A DNA stretch of 64,000 bases from Polaribacter sp. Hel_I_88 (GCF_000687935.1 NZ_JHZZ01000001.1:558001-622000), one strand, 5' to 3'; numbered from the stretch's first letter, positions 34,883 to 44,237 are shown. Made by a program: numbers and translations. The notes: generated by a model not told the origin, from the letters alone.

Positions 34883-36352
34883 TTATTTCTTAATAATCAT
34901 TCTAATCTTTATATTAAAAGCAGCAAACAATAACGTCATTATAGGACTTAAATAGTTAAAGATTGCGTAGAAAAAATAATCACCAACATCAACTCCCAAA
35001 ACTCCAGATTGGTACGCTCCACAGGTATTCCATGGAATTAAAACTGAAGTTACTGTTCCTGAATCTTCTAAAGTTCTACTTAAATTTTCGGGAGCTAAAC
35101 CTTTATCTTCATACGCTTTTTTAAACATTTTACCAGGAATTACCAAAGCCAAATATTGGTCTGAAGCTACAATATTTAACCCCAAACAACTTACAACTGT
35201 GCTGGCAAACAAACCAAAAACAGAAGTTGCAACAGCTAATAAACTTTTTGTAATTTTTGCCAAAGCACCAATAGCATCCATAATTCCACCAAAAACCATG
35301 GCACAGACAATCAAGAAAATCGTCCAAAGCATTCCATTCATTCCACCAGAAGAAAATAGTTCCGACAATTTTTCATCATCAGTTTGAATATTTGTATCCA
35401 CTAAAATTGAATTGATAATGGCTTGAAATTTTGATGTTGATAAACTTTCTAAAACATCACTTTGAAAAATAAAAGCAAAAACGGCTGCTAATAAAACACC
35501 AACTCCCAAAGCAACCAATGGTTTTGTTTTTAGTAAAATCATGGCAATTACAATTCCTGGCACTAAAAATAACCAAGGTGTAATATTAAAAGTATTATTA
35601 ATTGACGCTAATAAATTGCTAATATCTGCATTTCCTGTAGTATCAATTGTGCCACTTAAAATTGCAAAAACAATTAACGTAACTGTAATTGTTGGCACAG
35701 TTGTATATGCCATGTATTTTATGTGTGTAAACAAATCTGTACCAGCCATTGCAGGTGCTAAATTTGTGGTATCAGAAAGTGGAGACATTTTATCACCAAA
35801 ATAGGCGCCAGAAATTACAGCTCCAGCAATCATACCTGTTGGGATTCCTAAAGCACTACCAATACCTATTAGTGCAATACCAACTGTTGCAGAAGTTGTC
35901 CAAGAACTACCAGTTGCAATCGAAATTATAGCTGCAATAATTACAGATGCTGGTAAAAATATGGCTGGACTCAAAACTTGCAATCCATAATAAACCATGG
36001 CTGGAATAATACCACTTACCAACCAACTTCCTGCTAAAGCTCCTACCAAAAATAATATCATAATAGGCACAAAAACACTTTTCCAGTTTTCCCAAACTTC
36101 AGTTAGCATTCTTTTTAAAGATACTTTATTAAAAAAACCAACTGCTGCTGCAATTGCACCTCCAATTAATAATATATATTGATTTGTATACGCTCCAAAC
36201 CATTCTTGACTTTCTACAAAAAAGATATTGTAAGCCAATAAACTCATCAATAAAACTACTGGAATAAGCGATTCAAAAAGATTCAGCTCTTTATTGTCGA
36301 TAATTTTTTGATCTTCCATGTCTATTTCTGATAATTTTTTGTTGTCTGCCAT
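34883..36352 (-). CDS. nhaC: Na+/H+ antiporter, NhaC family
   Basis: A 489-residue transporter with about 12 membrane helices. Family features are GALAGSWLVSGIIPAMVYYGL, SIATGSSWTTSATVGIALIGIG, GAVISGAYFGDKMSPLSDTTNLAP and the C-terminal IPWNTCGAYQSGVLG. The N-terminal 30 residues are acidic and cytoplasmic. NhaC-type antiporters exchange Na+ for H+ and would match the sodium cycle fed by the NQR pump in this window. It is a single gene, convergent with the PAP2 gene. Confidence 0.9.
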   Translation of the reverse strand: MADNKKLSEIDMEDQKIIDNKELNLFESLIPVVLLMSLLAYNIFFVESQEWFGAYTNQYILLIGGAIAAAVGFFNKVSLKRMLTEVWENWKSVFVPIMILFLVGALAGSWLVSGIIPAMVYYGLQVLSPAIFLPASVIIAAIISIATGSSWTTSATVGIALIGIGSALGIPTGMIAGAVISGAYFGDKMSPLSDTTNLAPAMAGTDLFTHIKYMAYTTVPTITVTLIVFAILSGTIDTTGNADISNLLASINNTFNITPWLFLVPGIVIAMILLKTKPLVALGVGVLLAAVFAFIFQSDVLESLSTSKFQAIINSILVDTNIQTDDEKLSELFSSGGMNGMLWTIFLIVCAMVFGGIMDAIGALAKITKSLLAVATSVFGLFASTVVSCLGLNIVASDQYLALVIPGKMFKKAYEDKGLAPENLSRTLEDSGTVTSVLIPWNTCGAYQSGVLGVDVGDYFFYAIFNYLSPIMTLLFAAFNIKIRMIIKK

Positions 36353-36429
36353 TCTATAATTTTTCTAGTGTAATGTTACGATTTTACAGAATGTTATGCA
36401 AATCAAATTCCTTAGCTTATTTTAGCAAA

Positions 36430-37452
36430 ATGGATTCATTAACTCAAATTGTTTTAGGTGCTGCTTGTGGAGAAGCAATTCTTGGTAAAAAAATAGGAAA
36501 CAAAGCACTATTGTTTGGAGCAATTGGAGGCACAATTCCAGATTTAGATGTTTTTATTGGACGTTTTCTGTACAGTAATGAAATTCAAGCGATGGCTTTT
36601 CATAGAGGTTTTATGCACTCTATTTTATTTGCTATTTTGGGTTGTTTTTTCTTTGGATGGATTACTTACAAACTCTACAATTCAGGAAAAAGAACAGCAA
36701 CTACAAATCTAAAAGATTGGATTTTATTATTCTTTTGGGCAATATTTACACATCCACTGTTAGATTGTTTTACTCCTTATGGAACACAATTATTCGCACC
36801 ATTTTCTGATTATAGAGTTGCCTTTAACAACATTTCTGTAGCAGATCCTTTTTACACACTTCCTTTTTTAATTTGCATGATTGTTTTAATGTTTTTGAAA
36901 AGAACAAATTACAAAAGACAATTTTGGTTAAAAGCAGGAATTTACATCAGCTCAACTTATATGATTTTAACCATCTTTAATAAGTTTTATATGGATGCTG
37001 TTTTTAAGAAATCTTTTGAAAAAGCAGGAATTTCTTATACTCGATTTACAGCTCAACCCACTATCTTAAATAATATTTTGTGGTATGCAGTTGCAGAAAC
37101 TGAAAACGAATATTATTTTGCTTTTTATTCTTTATTTGATCAAAGTGCTATCTCAGAAAAGATTATCAAAATTGATAAAAAGCACGATATTATTGACATG
37201 AATGATCCTAATTTACAAACCCTTGCTTGGTTTAGTAATGGATATTTTAAAATCACCAAAAAAGAAAAAATAGGGACTTATAAATATATCGATTTACGGT
37301 ATCCGCCTTTAAATCCTGATGATGCCAATACCTCCGTTTTTAACTTTACACTTTATAACGAAAGCAATGAGTGGGATATATTGCCATTTAATGGAAATCC
37401 GCCAAATGGAGAAGATTTTAGTAAGTTTATTGAGCGAATAAAAGGGATTTAG
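36430..37452 (+). CDS. Membrane-bound metal-dependent hydrolase (YdjM/DUF457-like)
   Basis: A 340-residue membrane protein starting MDSLTQIVLGAACGEAILGKKIGNKA. The family hallmarks are an N-terminal DSLTH/Q start, GTIPDLDVF, the histidines in AFHRGFMHSILFA, and HPLLDCFTPYGTQL. About four membrane helices lie in the first half, with a soluble C-terminal domain. I chose the ATG at 36430 because the preceding 19 codons do not fit the family. Its biochemical role is undefined. Confidence 0.85.
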   Translation: MDSLTQIVLGAACGEAILGKKIGNKALLFGAIGGTIPDLDVFIGRFLYSNEIQAMAFHRGFMHSILFAILGCFFFGWITYKLYNSGKRTATTNLKDWILLFFWAIFTHPLLDCFTPYGTQLFAPFSDYRVAFNNISVADPFYTLPFLICMIVLMFLKRTNYKRQFWLKAGIYISSTYMILTIFNKFYMDAVFKKSFEKAGISYTRFTAQPTILNNILWYAVAETENEYYFAFYSLFDQSAISEKIIKIDKKHDIIDMNDPNLQTLAWFSNGYFKITKKEKIGTYKYIDLRYPPLNPDDANTSVFNFTLYNESNEWDILPFNGNPPNGEDFSKFIERIKGI

Positions 37453-37479
37453 AGTTATGAGTTATGAGTTATGAGTTAT
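37452..37479. repeat. Tandem heptamer array GAGTTAT x4
   Basis: Four exact copies of the seven-base unit GAGTTAT lie directly after the stop codon of the membrane hydrolase. A second heptamer array lies 82 bases downstream. Confidence 0.85.
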
Positions 37480-37497
37480 GAAAATTTTAGAATTAAA

Positions 37498-37546
37498 AGA
37501 GTTCTCTCCCGAAATTTCGGGAAATAATTTCACTCGAACTGACAAA
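37498..37546. repeat. Dispersed intergenic repeat with ACTCGAACTGACA core, copy 1
   Basis: GAGTTCTCT, a palindrome CCCGAAATTTCGGG (37508-37521) and ACTCGAACTGACA (37532-37544) occur in order. The 13-base end recurs exactly at 57052-57064 with a related left part. The element lies between two converging genes. Confidence 0.55.
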
Positions 37547-37561
37547 ATCTTATTTCTCTCA

Positions 37562-37603
37562 AATTTTGAATTTTGAATTTTGAACTTTGAACTTTGAACT
37601 TTG
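37562..37603. repeat. Tandem heptamer array AAYTTTG x6
   Basis: Three copies of AATTTTG are followed by three copies of AACTTTG, ending 11 bases before the stop codon of the trans-sulfuration gene. It could form by slippage. No coding role is visible. Confidence 0.85.
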
Positions 37604-37614
37604 AAAACTCATGT

Positions 37615-38814
37615 CTACAAAACGCCAACCTCAACCATACAGGCTTTCATCATGTTATAAGTGCGTTCAATATCGTTATCTAAACCAATTGAAAAACGAA
37701 TTAAACCATCTGTTAAACCCATTTCTTTTTGTTCATTTTCTGGTATTTCTGAAGATGTAGAACTTCCTGGAGCAGAAAATAATGTTTTGTAGAATCCTAA
37801 ACTTACTGCTAAATAGCCTAAGTTTTTGTGTTGCATCAATTCCATCAACTCATTTGCTTTTTCTAAAGAACCAGCATCAATAGTTAACATGCCTCCAAAA
37901 CCATATTCTGCATTCATCATGGTTTTAAAAAGTTGATGAGAAGGATGACTTTCCAAACCAGGATACACAGTTTTTAATCCATCCGCTTCAAATTTATCTG
38001 CTAAAAAAGCAGCATTTTTACTGTGCTGTTTCATTCTGATGTGTAGCGTTCGCATGTTTTTTAAGATGGATGCAGCTCGCAAACTATCCATAGTGGAACC
38101 TAACAACATACATGCTCCATCATTTACATTTCGCAAGTCATTAATGAATTCTTGCGTTCCACAAACAACGCCACCAACAGTATCTGAAGAACCGTTGATA
38201 AACTTTGTTAAACTGTGACAAACGATATCTGCACCCAATTTTGCTGGAGAAATTGATAATGGGGAAAATGTATTATCTACAACTAATTTTAAATTGTATT
38301 TTTTTGCTAATGCTGATAAACCTTTGATATCAGCAACTTCTAAAAGCGGATTGCTTACAGATTCGCAATATAAAATTTTGGTATTTTTGGTAATAGCTGC
38401 TTCAACTACATCTAGTTTTGTGATGTCTACAAAAGTCGTTTCAATGCCTAATTTTGGTGTGAAGTTTTTTAAGAAAGCATAGGTACCTCCATAAATTGTT
38501 CTGCTAGAAACAATATGATCTCCTGCATTGCATAACTGTAATAAAACTGGCGTAATTGCACCCATTCCTGAAGCTGTAACATTGGCTGTTTCTGTACCTT
38601 CCATTGCTGCAAGAGCTTCACCTAAATATAAATTACTAGGTGTAGAATGACGTGAATATAAATAACAACCATCAGCATTGCCTTCAAAAGTATCAAACAT
38701 TGTTTTTGCTGATAAAAAGGTATAGGTAGATGAATCTGAAATGGATGGATTTACGCCTCCAAATTCGCCAAAATACTGTAAATCTTGAATATTATCTGCT
38801 GGATTGAATTTCAT
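37615..38814 (-). CDS. Trans-sulfuration family PLP enzyme (methionine gamma-lyase / cystathionine-lyase type)
   Basis: A 399-residue Cys/Met-metabolism PLP enzyme. The cofactor Lys is at about 204 (CHSLTKFINGSSD), the Asp pairing with the pyridine nitrogen at 180 (LVVDNTFSPL), and the stacking Tyr at 108 (RTIYGGTYAFLK). The segment LYSRHSTPSNLYLGEALAAMEGTE is typical. Whether it cleaves methionine, cystathionine or O-acylhomoserine substrates cannot be resolved. The divergent neighbour is an Lrp/AsnC regulator, a frequent partner of such enzymes, which suggests amino-acid-responsive control. Confidence 0.88.
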   Translation of the reverse strand: MKFNPADNIQDLQYFGEFGGVNPSISDSSTYTFLSAKTMFDTFEGNADGCYLYSRHSTPSNLYLGEALAAMEGTETANVTASGMGAITPVLLQLCNAGDHIVSSRTIYGGTYAFLKNFTPKLGIETTFVDITKLDVVEAAITKNTKILYCESVSNPLLEVADIKGLSALAKKYNLKLVVDNTFSPLSISPAKLGADIVCHSLTKFINGSSDTVGGVVCGTQEFINDLRNVNDGACMLLGSTMDSLRAASILKNMRTLHIRMKQHSKNAAFLADKFEADGLKTVYPGLESHPSHQLFKTMMNAEYGFGGMLTIDAGSLEKANELMELMQHKNLGYLAVSLGFYKTLFSAPGSSTSSEIPENEQKEMGLTDGLIRFSIGLDNDIERTYNMMKACMVEVGVL

Positions 38815-38970
38815 AATACATAGTTTTATCTATTACAAAATAACAGATATTAAGAAATAATATCAACCCAAACCAAAATATATAGATTTTTTATATAAAT
38901 TTGATATATTTATCAGTTTTTAAAACCAAAAACAGTTCATCTTTTCCTGATTTTTAGAAAATTTTAAAGT

Positions 38971-39429
38971 ATGCAATTAGATTCTACAGACAAAAAACTC
39001 ATCAACTTACTACAGAATGACAGTAAGCAAACCACAAAACAGTTGTCTTTACAACTTAATTTATCTGTAACTGCTGTTTATGAGCGTATTAAAAAATTAG
39101 AAAATAATAAAGTAATCGATAAATATGTAGCAATTATCAATAAAAACAAAATTGAAAAATCTTTTTTGGTTTTTTGTCATATAAAATTAGTGCAACACAC
39201 TAAAGAATATGTAACTACTTTTGAACGTGAAATTTTAAAATTGAATGAAGTTTCCGAGTGTTTTCATGTAAGTGGAGATTATGACTACATCTTAAAAATT
39301 TACGTAAAAAACATGGATGAATACAGAAATTTTATGGTTACAAAACTCACTGCTATAAAATATATTGGCAGTACTCATAGTATTTTTAGTATTGAACAAG
39401 TTAAAAATACAACAGTTATTAATTTATAA
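38971..39429 (+). CDS. Lrp/AsnC-family transcriptional regulator
   Basis: A 152-residue regulator with an N-terminal helix-turn-helix (LINLLQNDSKQTTKQLSLQLNLS, then VTAVYERIKKLE, about 8-45) and a C-terminal ligand-sensing RAM domain (ECFHVSGDYDYILKIYVKNMDEY). The 156-base intergenic region shared with the divergent trans-sulfuration gene is highly AT-rich and contains a -7-like TAAATTTG (38896-38903). It very likely regulates that gene and itself. Confidence 0.92.
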   Translation: MQLDSTDKKLINLLQNDSKQTTKQLSLQLNLSVTAVYERIKKLENNKVIDKYVAIINKNKIEKSFLVFCHIKLVQHTKEYVTTFEREILKLNEVSECFHVSGDYDYILKIYVKNMDEYRNFMVTKLTAIKYIGSTHSIFSIEQVKNTTVINL

Positions 39430-39455
39430 AAAAACCTCAAATTAAAAATTTGAGG
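39428..39455. terminator. Bidirectional terminator
   Basis: Arms CCTCAAATT (39435-39443) and AATTTGAGG (39447-39455) form a 9-bp stem. On the minus strand the stem is followed by seven T, and on the plus strand by CTTTATAT. It separates the lrp-like gene from the converging DUF3857 gene. Confidence 0.8.
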
Positions 39456-39465
39456 CTTTATATAT

Positions 39466-41484
39466 TTAGCTTTTTATTAAAACTATTTTCTCTGTTTGTT
39501 TATCAACTATTTTACCATAAAAATCTTTTAGAAAAGAATAATATTGAGGTGGAATTATAGACATATTAAATTCTAAACTAGATATTGTTTTAATTTTATT
39601 TCCATTGTGTGTAACTTGATATTTAAAAACACCTAAGTTATCTGGCAAAGCAATAGCTAAAGACTCTGGAAGACTTTCTACTGCATATCCTTTTGGAATT
39701 TGTATTGTTATTTTATTTTCATTTTTCCAAGCTGATACAAAATCTATAGGGAATTTTCGTTCATCTAATTTAAAAGGATTTTCACGTTTAGTTAAAAATA
39801 AGTTAGGTTCTATATACAATTTATTACCAATTTTTTCTATTAAATCTTCACTCGAAAATTTTACGTTTCTTACTATATCTTTATAAATATCTTCTTGATT
39901 TGATATTTTAAATTCTTCGGTTTCTAAATTATTATTTTCTTCATAATTTTTAATAAGCTCTTCCTCTTTGATATGATTATAATTTTTTCTAAAATCTAAA
40001 GCATTTAAATTTTCAAATTTTGTTCTTATAAAACCTTCTACCATTAAATCATCAGAAACTTTTACCATCATCATATTTTCTTCAACAGCATGTCTAGACG
40101 AAGTTAATTTAACCCAAGATGAATTTCCATCTTTAGTAACCCTTCTTCCATTCCAATTTAAAACTCTTACTGGCAGAATATTTGGTGTACTATATATTTC
40201 TGTAGCATCCAAAAGCAATATACCTCCATTAGCCATCTCTACAGATGCGATTACATAGTTAAAACCATCTAAAGTTGGATAAATTGGTACACCATTAGAT
40301 CTTGTACTTACTAAAACCGGATCTGCATTCAGACCTGCATAACGTAACATAGATGTTAGCATTAAATTAATATCTGCAGCATTACCTGCACCATCTTTAT
40401 AGGCTTTTTTTAAACCTATGTCTGATGTTTTACCAAAATAACTATTCCATTTTATCTTTGTTTTAACAAATGTAAAAATTTTAGCAATTTTTTCAGCATT
40501 GTTAGAAACACCTACAAGTAAAGTTTCTAAATCATCTTTATAGTAATTTGTTTTATCTAACTCATTCCCAAAACCCTCGGATTTATAGATTTGTTTAGAG
40601 ACGTCTTCCCATGTATTTGAATAGTATTTAGAAAGACCTCCTATTTTGGAAAAATTTGTCGAAGATAATTCAAACTTTACACCTCCTCTATAATTATTAA
40701 TATTACTCACAAAAGGTTCATTATCTTTTAATGCTGGTATATTTTCTGACTCAAAAAGATAATTTTGAACATCAAACTCTAATTTATCACTACTAAAAGC
40801 TGTGGAACTAATCCTTGCCCCAGATCTTTCTCTTGAAGTAATTGTTATTGAACTAGAATTTCTGCTAGATTTTGGTGTAATTGGAAAATAGCCCTTAGTA
40901 AGTAATTTAAAAATATAAAATTCTGGTATTGAAACGTTATAGATTATTTTTTTAACTGGTACATCAAACTGAAAATCCAAATCATCAATTTTGTAATAAT
41001 ATGGTGAACTAAGGGTATATTTTATATCTATGACACTACCTTCTTTAACATTAGGCATTGTAATTTTCTTTTGATACCAAAATTTACTTATCTCTTCCTG
41101 AAAAACATCATTATTTTGTAATTTATCCTTTTCAATTTTATTTTTCTGCAAGTTAAAGGTGTAAGCTTTTAATGATGATATTTTTTCATCTTCTCCAATT
41201 TCAGGATGATAATAAGGTATTATTTGTGTGGCTTTATCAAAACCTTTTTTATTATATATTTTAATTCTTAAAAATACATCAGTAATGATGTCAAAACCAT
41301 CCTGATTCGAGTTTAAGATATAATATGAGTTTCTTTCTCTATATAAATAAGCAGCATCAGCAGTGGAATCTTGAGGATAAAATTTTTCTTCAATTTCTTC
41401 TTTAGAAACTTTACCAAACCTATAATCTTGAGCTACAACAGTTATTTGGCAAATTAATGCCATCAATAAAATTATCTTTTTCAT
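39466..41484 (-). CDS. DUF3857/transglutaminase-like protein, catalytic Cys missing
   Basis: A 672-residue exported protein (signal peptide KIILLMALICQITVVAQ). The N-terminal DUF3857 domain is followed by a transglutaminase-like core and a C-terminal domain. At the site where the core normally has the nucleophile in G-D-C-K/R, this protein reads AGNAADINLMLTSMLR, with Ala in place of Cys, and the later His region reads GFNYVIASVE with Tyr. It is therefore probably not an active transglutaminase or peptidase. It lies seven bases downstream of a paralogue that retains the Cys, so the two may work together. Confidence 0.82.
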   Translation of the reverse strand: MKKIILLMALICQITVVAQDYRFGKVSKEEIEEKFYPQDSTADAAYLYRERNSYYILNSNQDGFDIITDVFLRIKIYNKKGFDKATQIIPYYHPEIGEDEKISSLKAYTFNLQKNKIEKDKLQNNDVFQEEISKFWYQKKITMPNVKEGSVIDIKYTLSSPYYYKIDDLDFQFDVPVKKIIYNVSIPEFYIFKLLTKGYFPITPKSSRNSSSITITSRERSGARISSTAFSSDKLEFDVQNYLFESENIPALKDNEPFVSNINNYRGGVKFELSSTNFSKIGGLSKYYSNTWEDVSKQIYKSEGFGNELDKTNYYKDDLETLLVGVSNNAEKIAKIFTFVKTKIKWNSYFGKTSDIGLKKAYKDGAGNAADINLMLTSMLRYAGLNADPVLVSTRSNGVPIYPTLDGFNYVIASVEMANGGILLLDATEIYSTPNILPVRVLNWNGRRVTKDGNSSWVKLTSSRHAVEENMMMVKVSDDLMVEGFIRTKFENLNALDFRKNYNHIKEEELIKNYEENNNLETEEFKISNQEDIYKDIVRNVKFSSEDLIEKIGNKLYIEPNLFLTKRENPFKLDERKFPIDFVSAWKNENKITIQIPKGYAVESLPESLAIALPDNLGVFKYQVTHNGNKIKTISSLEFNMSIIPPQYYSFLKDFYGKIVDKQTEKIVLIKS

Positions 41485-41491
41485 TTTTTAA

Positions 41492-43405
41492 TTATTTTTT
41501 AATTAGTGCAATTCTTAAATTTTCTGATTTTGCGATGCTTCTTCTAAAGCTTCTATAATCTTTATAATCTTCTTTAGGATAAACTCCTTCTTTAATAATA
41601 ATTTCTTTCTTATAAGAAATAGTTTGTTCGTCTATAATCTTAAAATTGATTTTATACGTTCCAAATTTGGTTACTATTTCTTTGTTTTCTGGAGTATAAT
41701 TTAATTTATAAGTATCTGGAAGATGAATTTCATATTCATCTACATCCTTATAACCAGTGCTAATTTTTAAAGGTAAATTTCTATCTCTATATCTTTTTGG
41801 CACTTCGTTTTCTGTATTAAAAATATTTACTCTAAATAGATATTCAGTGTCATTTACAGACGCATAATTTGCAATAGAAACCTCTAAATCTTCTGTAAAA
41901 ACAATATTTTCTTTATCATTTTTTAAACGATGCTCATTGATTTCTAAATTGTTATTATAACTCCAAGTTCTAGATTTATAATTTTTTATCAACTCTTCAT
42001 CAGTAAAAGTATCTAAATACGATTTATCATCATATTGCAACCCTTTAGAAACTCTATTTAGAGATGCTATTACATTGCCTTTTGGTGTAAGTTTAATTTT
42101 ACCAAGGGTTGTTTGCAAGTTTGTTTCATCTTTATAAATAGCCGTTCTTTTAATGATACCACCTTCTGGAGTTACTACTAAAACATCTCTATCATCTGTA
42201 AAATCACCTAAAAAACCAAAAGGCATTGTTTGACTTGTGCACTCTAGCCAAATATCTTTTCCTTCATTTGGAATGTTTAAAATAACGTGATTACCTTGAA
42301 GTGACGCAAAATCTTTGTCTAAATTTCTCTTTTCACTAGCATAAACAACTGTATAATAAGAGGTAACACCAACTACATCTAATAATGCTTTTGTGTAATT
42401 TGTAAGCCCTTTACAATCTCCATAACCAACTTGATCTACTTGGTTTGCTGCAATAGGTTCCCAACCTCCAATACCAACTTGTACACTAATATACCTTGTT
42501 TTATTTTGCATAAATTCATACACAATTTTTGCTTTTTCAACAGGACTTTTTGCTTCTTTAACTAAATCTAAAATTTTTATTTTTGTAGCTTCATCTATTA
42601 CATCTCTACCTTCTAAAAGCGACTTATGCATCCATTGCCCAAATTCTTGCCAATTTGTTGCTTCTCCATAAACACCTTTTAAATAAAATTTATCTAAAGC
42701 AACTTTAACAACAGGTAAAATATCTCTAGATGAAATGGTATTATCTTCATAATCGTAAGCCTTTTGATTTTTTATAAGGTATTTTAATTCAGAATCTGTT
42801 TCAGTTTTATCAATATTAAAACCCTCAAAATGCGTTTCTTTTTTACGCCAAGGAATTGATTTTGGATTGTTTAACGTGTAAGAACTTTTTTCCACAGAAA
42901 CATAATACCCATTTATTGGATACCAAGTAGGAATAAAGCCAGTTGTAGAGGTTTTGTATTCGCTTTCTAATACCAATGTATAAGGGTATGAAACTGGTGT
43001 ATACTCTATATATTTTACTCTAGAATCTGAATATAAGGTTCCACCATCTACTGCACTTACATCTAAGAAATCTCGTTCTTTAAATTTTTTAATTTCGTTT
43101 CCAAAGGCATCATAAATAAGCGCAGAAAGTTCTGTTATTTTCGTGTCATCATCATAATGCTGATAAATACCAGCATCTGCATTGCCTAACTTGTTTAAAA
43201 CAGTAACTATTTTCTTCTCATAAATCACCATTTTATCAAAATCATCGATGGTAATTTCTATGGAACTATTTCTAACCACTGCATTTGCATTTTCTTTTAA
43301 CTCAGCAGGAATTGTAAAAACAGTTAATTCAGCACTTTGAGAATAGCCTAGAAAAATATTAAAAAATAGAAGTAAGACTAATTTGAGGGGCTTTTTTATA
43401 GACAT
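41492..43405 (-). CDS. DUF3857/transglutaminase-like exported protein
   Basis: A 637-residue exported protein from the ATG at 43403-43405 (signal peptide KKPLKLVLLLFFNIFLGYSQS). An upstream ATG would add seven residues before the signal and is less likely. DUF3857 occupies roughly residues 50-230. The transglutaminase-like core has the nucleophile Cys in VGYGDCKGLTNYTKALL and the His in QGNHVILNIPNEGKD. It is first gene of a two-gene unit with a non-catalytic paralogue downstream. The biological role is unknown. Confidence 0.85.
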   Translation of the reverse strand: MSIKKPLKLVLLLFFNIFLGYSQSAELTVFTIPAELKENANAVVRNSSIEITIDDFDKMVIYEKKIVTVLNKLGNADAGIYQHYDDDTKITELSALIYDAFGNEIKKFKERDFLDVSAVDGGTLYSDSRVKYIEYTPVSYPYTLVLESEYKTSTTGFIPTWYPINGYYVSVEKSSYTLNNPKSIPWRKKETHFEGFNIDKTETDSELKYLIKNQKAYDYEDNTISSRDILPVVKVALDKFYLKGVYGEATNWQEFGQWMHKSLLEGRDVIDEATKIKILDLVKEAKSPVEKAKIVYEFMQNKTRYISVQVGIGGWEPIAANQVDQVGYGDCKGLTNYTKALLDVVGVTSYYTVVYASEKRNLDKDFASLQGNHVILNIPNEGKDIWLECTSQTMPFGFLGDFTDDRDVLVVTPEGGIIKRTAIYKDETNLQTTLGKIKLTPKGNVIASLNRVSKGLQYDDKSYLDTFTDEELIKNYKSRTWSYNNNLEINEHRLKNDKENIVFTEDLEVSIANYASVNDTEYLFRVNIFNTENEVPKRYRDRNLPLKISTGYKDVDEYEIHLPDTYKLNYTPENKEIVTKFGTYKINFKIIDEQTISYKKEIIIKEGVYPKEDYKDYRSFRRSIAKSENLRIALIKK

Positions 43406-43437
43406 ATCTTTTTTATAGAATGCCAAAGTAAAAAAGA

Positions 43438-43467
43438 AAACCCAAAACTAAAAGCTTTGGGTTTAAA
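43438..43467 (-). terminator. Terminator after the YceI / mini-CDGSH unit
   Basis: On the minus strand AAACCCAAA and TTTGGGTTT form a 9-bp stem with a short loop, followed by TCTTTTTT. It lies just downstream of the small CDGSH-like ORF and would end the yceI transcript. Confidence 0.7.
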
Positions 43468-43482
43468 ATAATTTAAAATTTA

Positions 43483-43572
43483 TTATTTGTTTGCATGTGA
43501 TCCATCACAATTTCCATCTGGATCTGATGTATTTCCACATCCACAAGGTCTTGGCATTTTGTACGTTTTCAT
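43483..43572 (-). CDS. 29-residue CDGSH-like mini-protein
   Basis: A small ORF of 29 codons with ATG start and TAA stop. It contains CGCGNTSDPDGNCDGSH, which resembles the CDGSH iron-sulfur motif C-x-C-x2-(S/T)-x3-P-x-C-D-G-(S/A/T)-H. The order C-x-C, T, P, C-D-G-S-H is kept, with one extra residue between the second and third Cys. In the family, three Cys and one His bind a 2Fe-2S cluster in a homodimer. It begins 26 bases after the yceI stop on the same strand and is followed by a terminator, so it is transcribed with yceI. Gene status is inference from motif and position. Confidence 0.6.
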   Translation of the reverse strand: MKTYKMPRPCGCGNTSDPDGNCDGSHANK

Positions 43573-43598
43573 AATTTGTATAGTCTTATAATTTATAA

Positions 43599-44237
43599 TT
43601 ATGCTTTCGTTTTTACCTCAAAAGACATTGCAATTAAATCATCGATAAATTTATCTTGTAAATCATCAAAGAAAGATTTTGAACCATATTTAACGTTAAA
43701 ATCTGCTCTGTTAATATTAAAAGTTTCACTCTTAAAAGTAGTTACACCACCTTCTGTAGTAACCATTGCTGGTATTGTAATGCTTTTAGTAACGTCTTTA
43801 ATTCTTAAATTTCCTGTTACGTTGTAACCTGTTGCTGTTTTTTCTGCATTTGTAATTACAAATCTAGATGTTGGGTATGTTTCAATATCAAAGAAATCTG
43901 CGGCTTTTAAATGGCCTTCTAATTTTCCAGCACCTTCAGTTCCTTCTAAATCTTTATTTGTAATTGTACTCATGTCAATTATAAACTCTCCACCAACTAA
44001 ATTTCCTTCGTTTATTAATAAACCTCCAGTTTGTAAAGAAACGATTCCATTATGTGCACCAGTTGGTTTTGTTCCTTCCCAATACAAAACAGATGCATCT
44101 GTATTTACGTTATCTAACTCACCAACGTTTACGTCTACAACTTTTGCTTCGTCAGTTTTTACTGATTCTTTTTTTTCTCCTTTACAAGCAGTTAATACTG
44201 ATGCAAATACTACAAGCGATAAAATTATTTTTTTCAT
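43599..44237 (-). CDS. YceI-family lipoprotein
   Basis: A 212-residue lipoprotein with lipobox LTAC (Cys near residue 18). It is followed by the YceI beta-barrel: VLYWEGTKPTGAHNGIVSLQTG, GGEFIIDMSTITNKD, LKAADFFDIETYPTSRFVITN, GNLRIKDVTKSITIPA and a final FDDLQDKFIDDLIAMSFEVKTKA. YceI proteins bind polyisoprenoid or other hydrophobic ligands in the periplasm. The N-terminal extension between the lipobox and the barrel is charged and probably a linker. Confidence 0.9.
   Translation of the reverse strand: MKKIILSLVVFASVLTACKGEKKESVKTDEAKVVDVNVGELDNVNTDASVLYWEGTKPTGAHNGIVSLQTGGLLINEGNLVGGEFIIDMSTITNKDLEGTEGAGKLEGHLKAADFFDIETYPTSRFVITNAEKTATGYNVTGNLRIKDVTKSITIPAMVTTEGGVTTFKSETFNINRADFNVKYGSKSFFDDLQDKFIDDLIAMSFEVKTKA

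Noticed and set aside
37452..37603. Possible CRISPR-like array
   Set aside because: Units are seven bases long with no spacers and no cas genes are present. These are simple tandem repeats.
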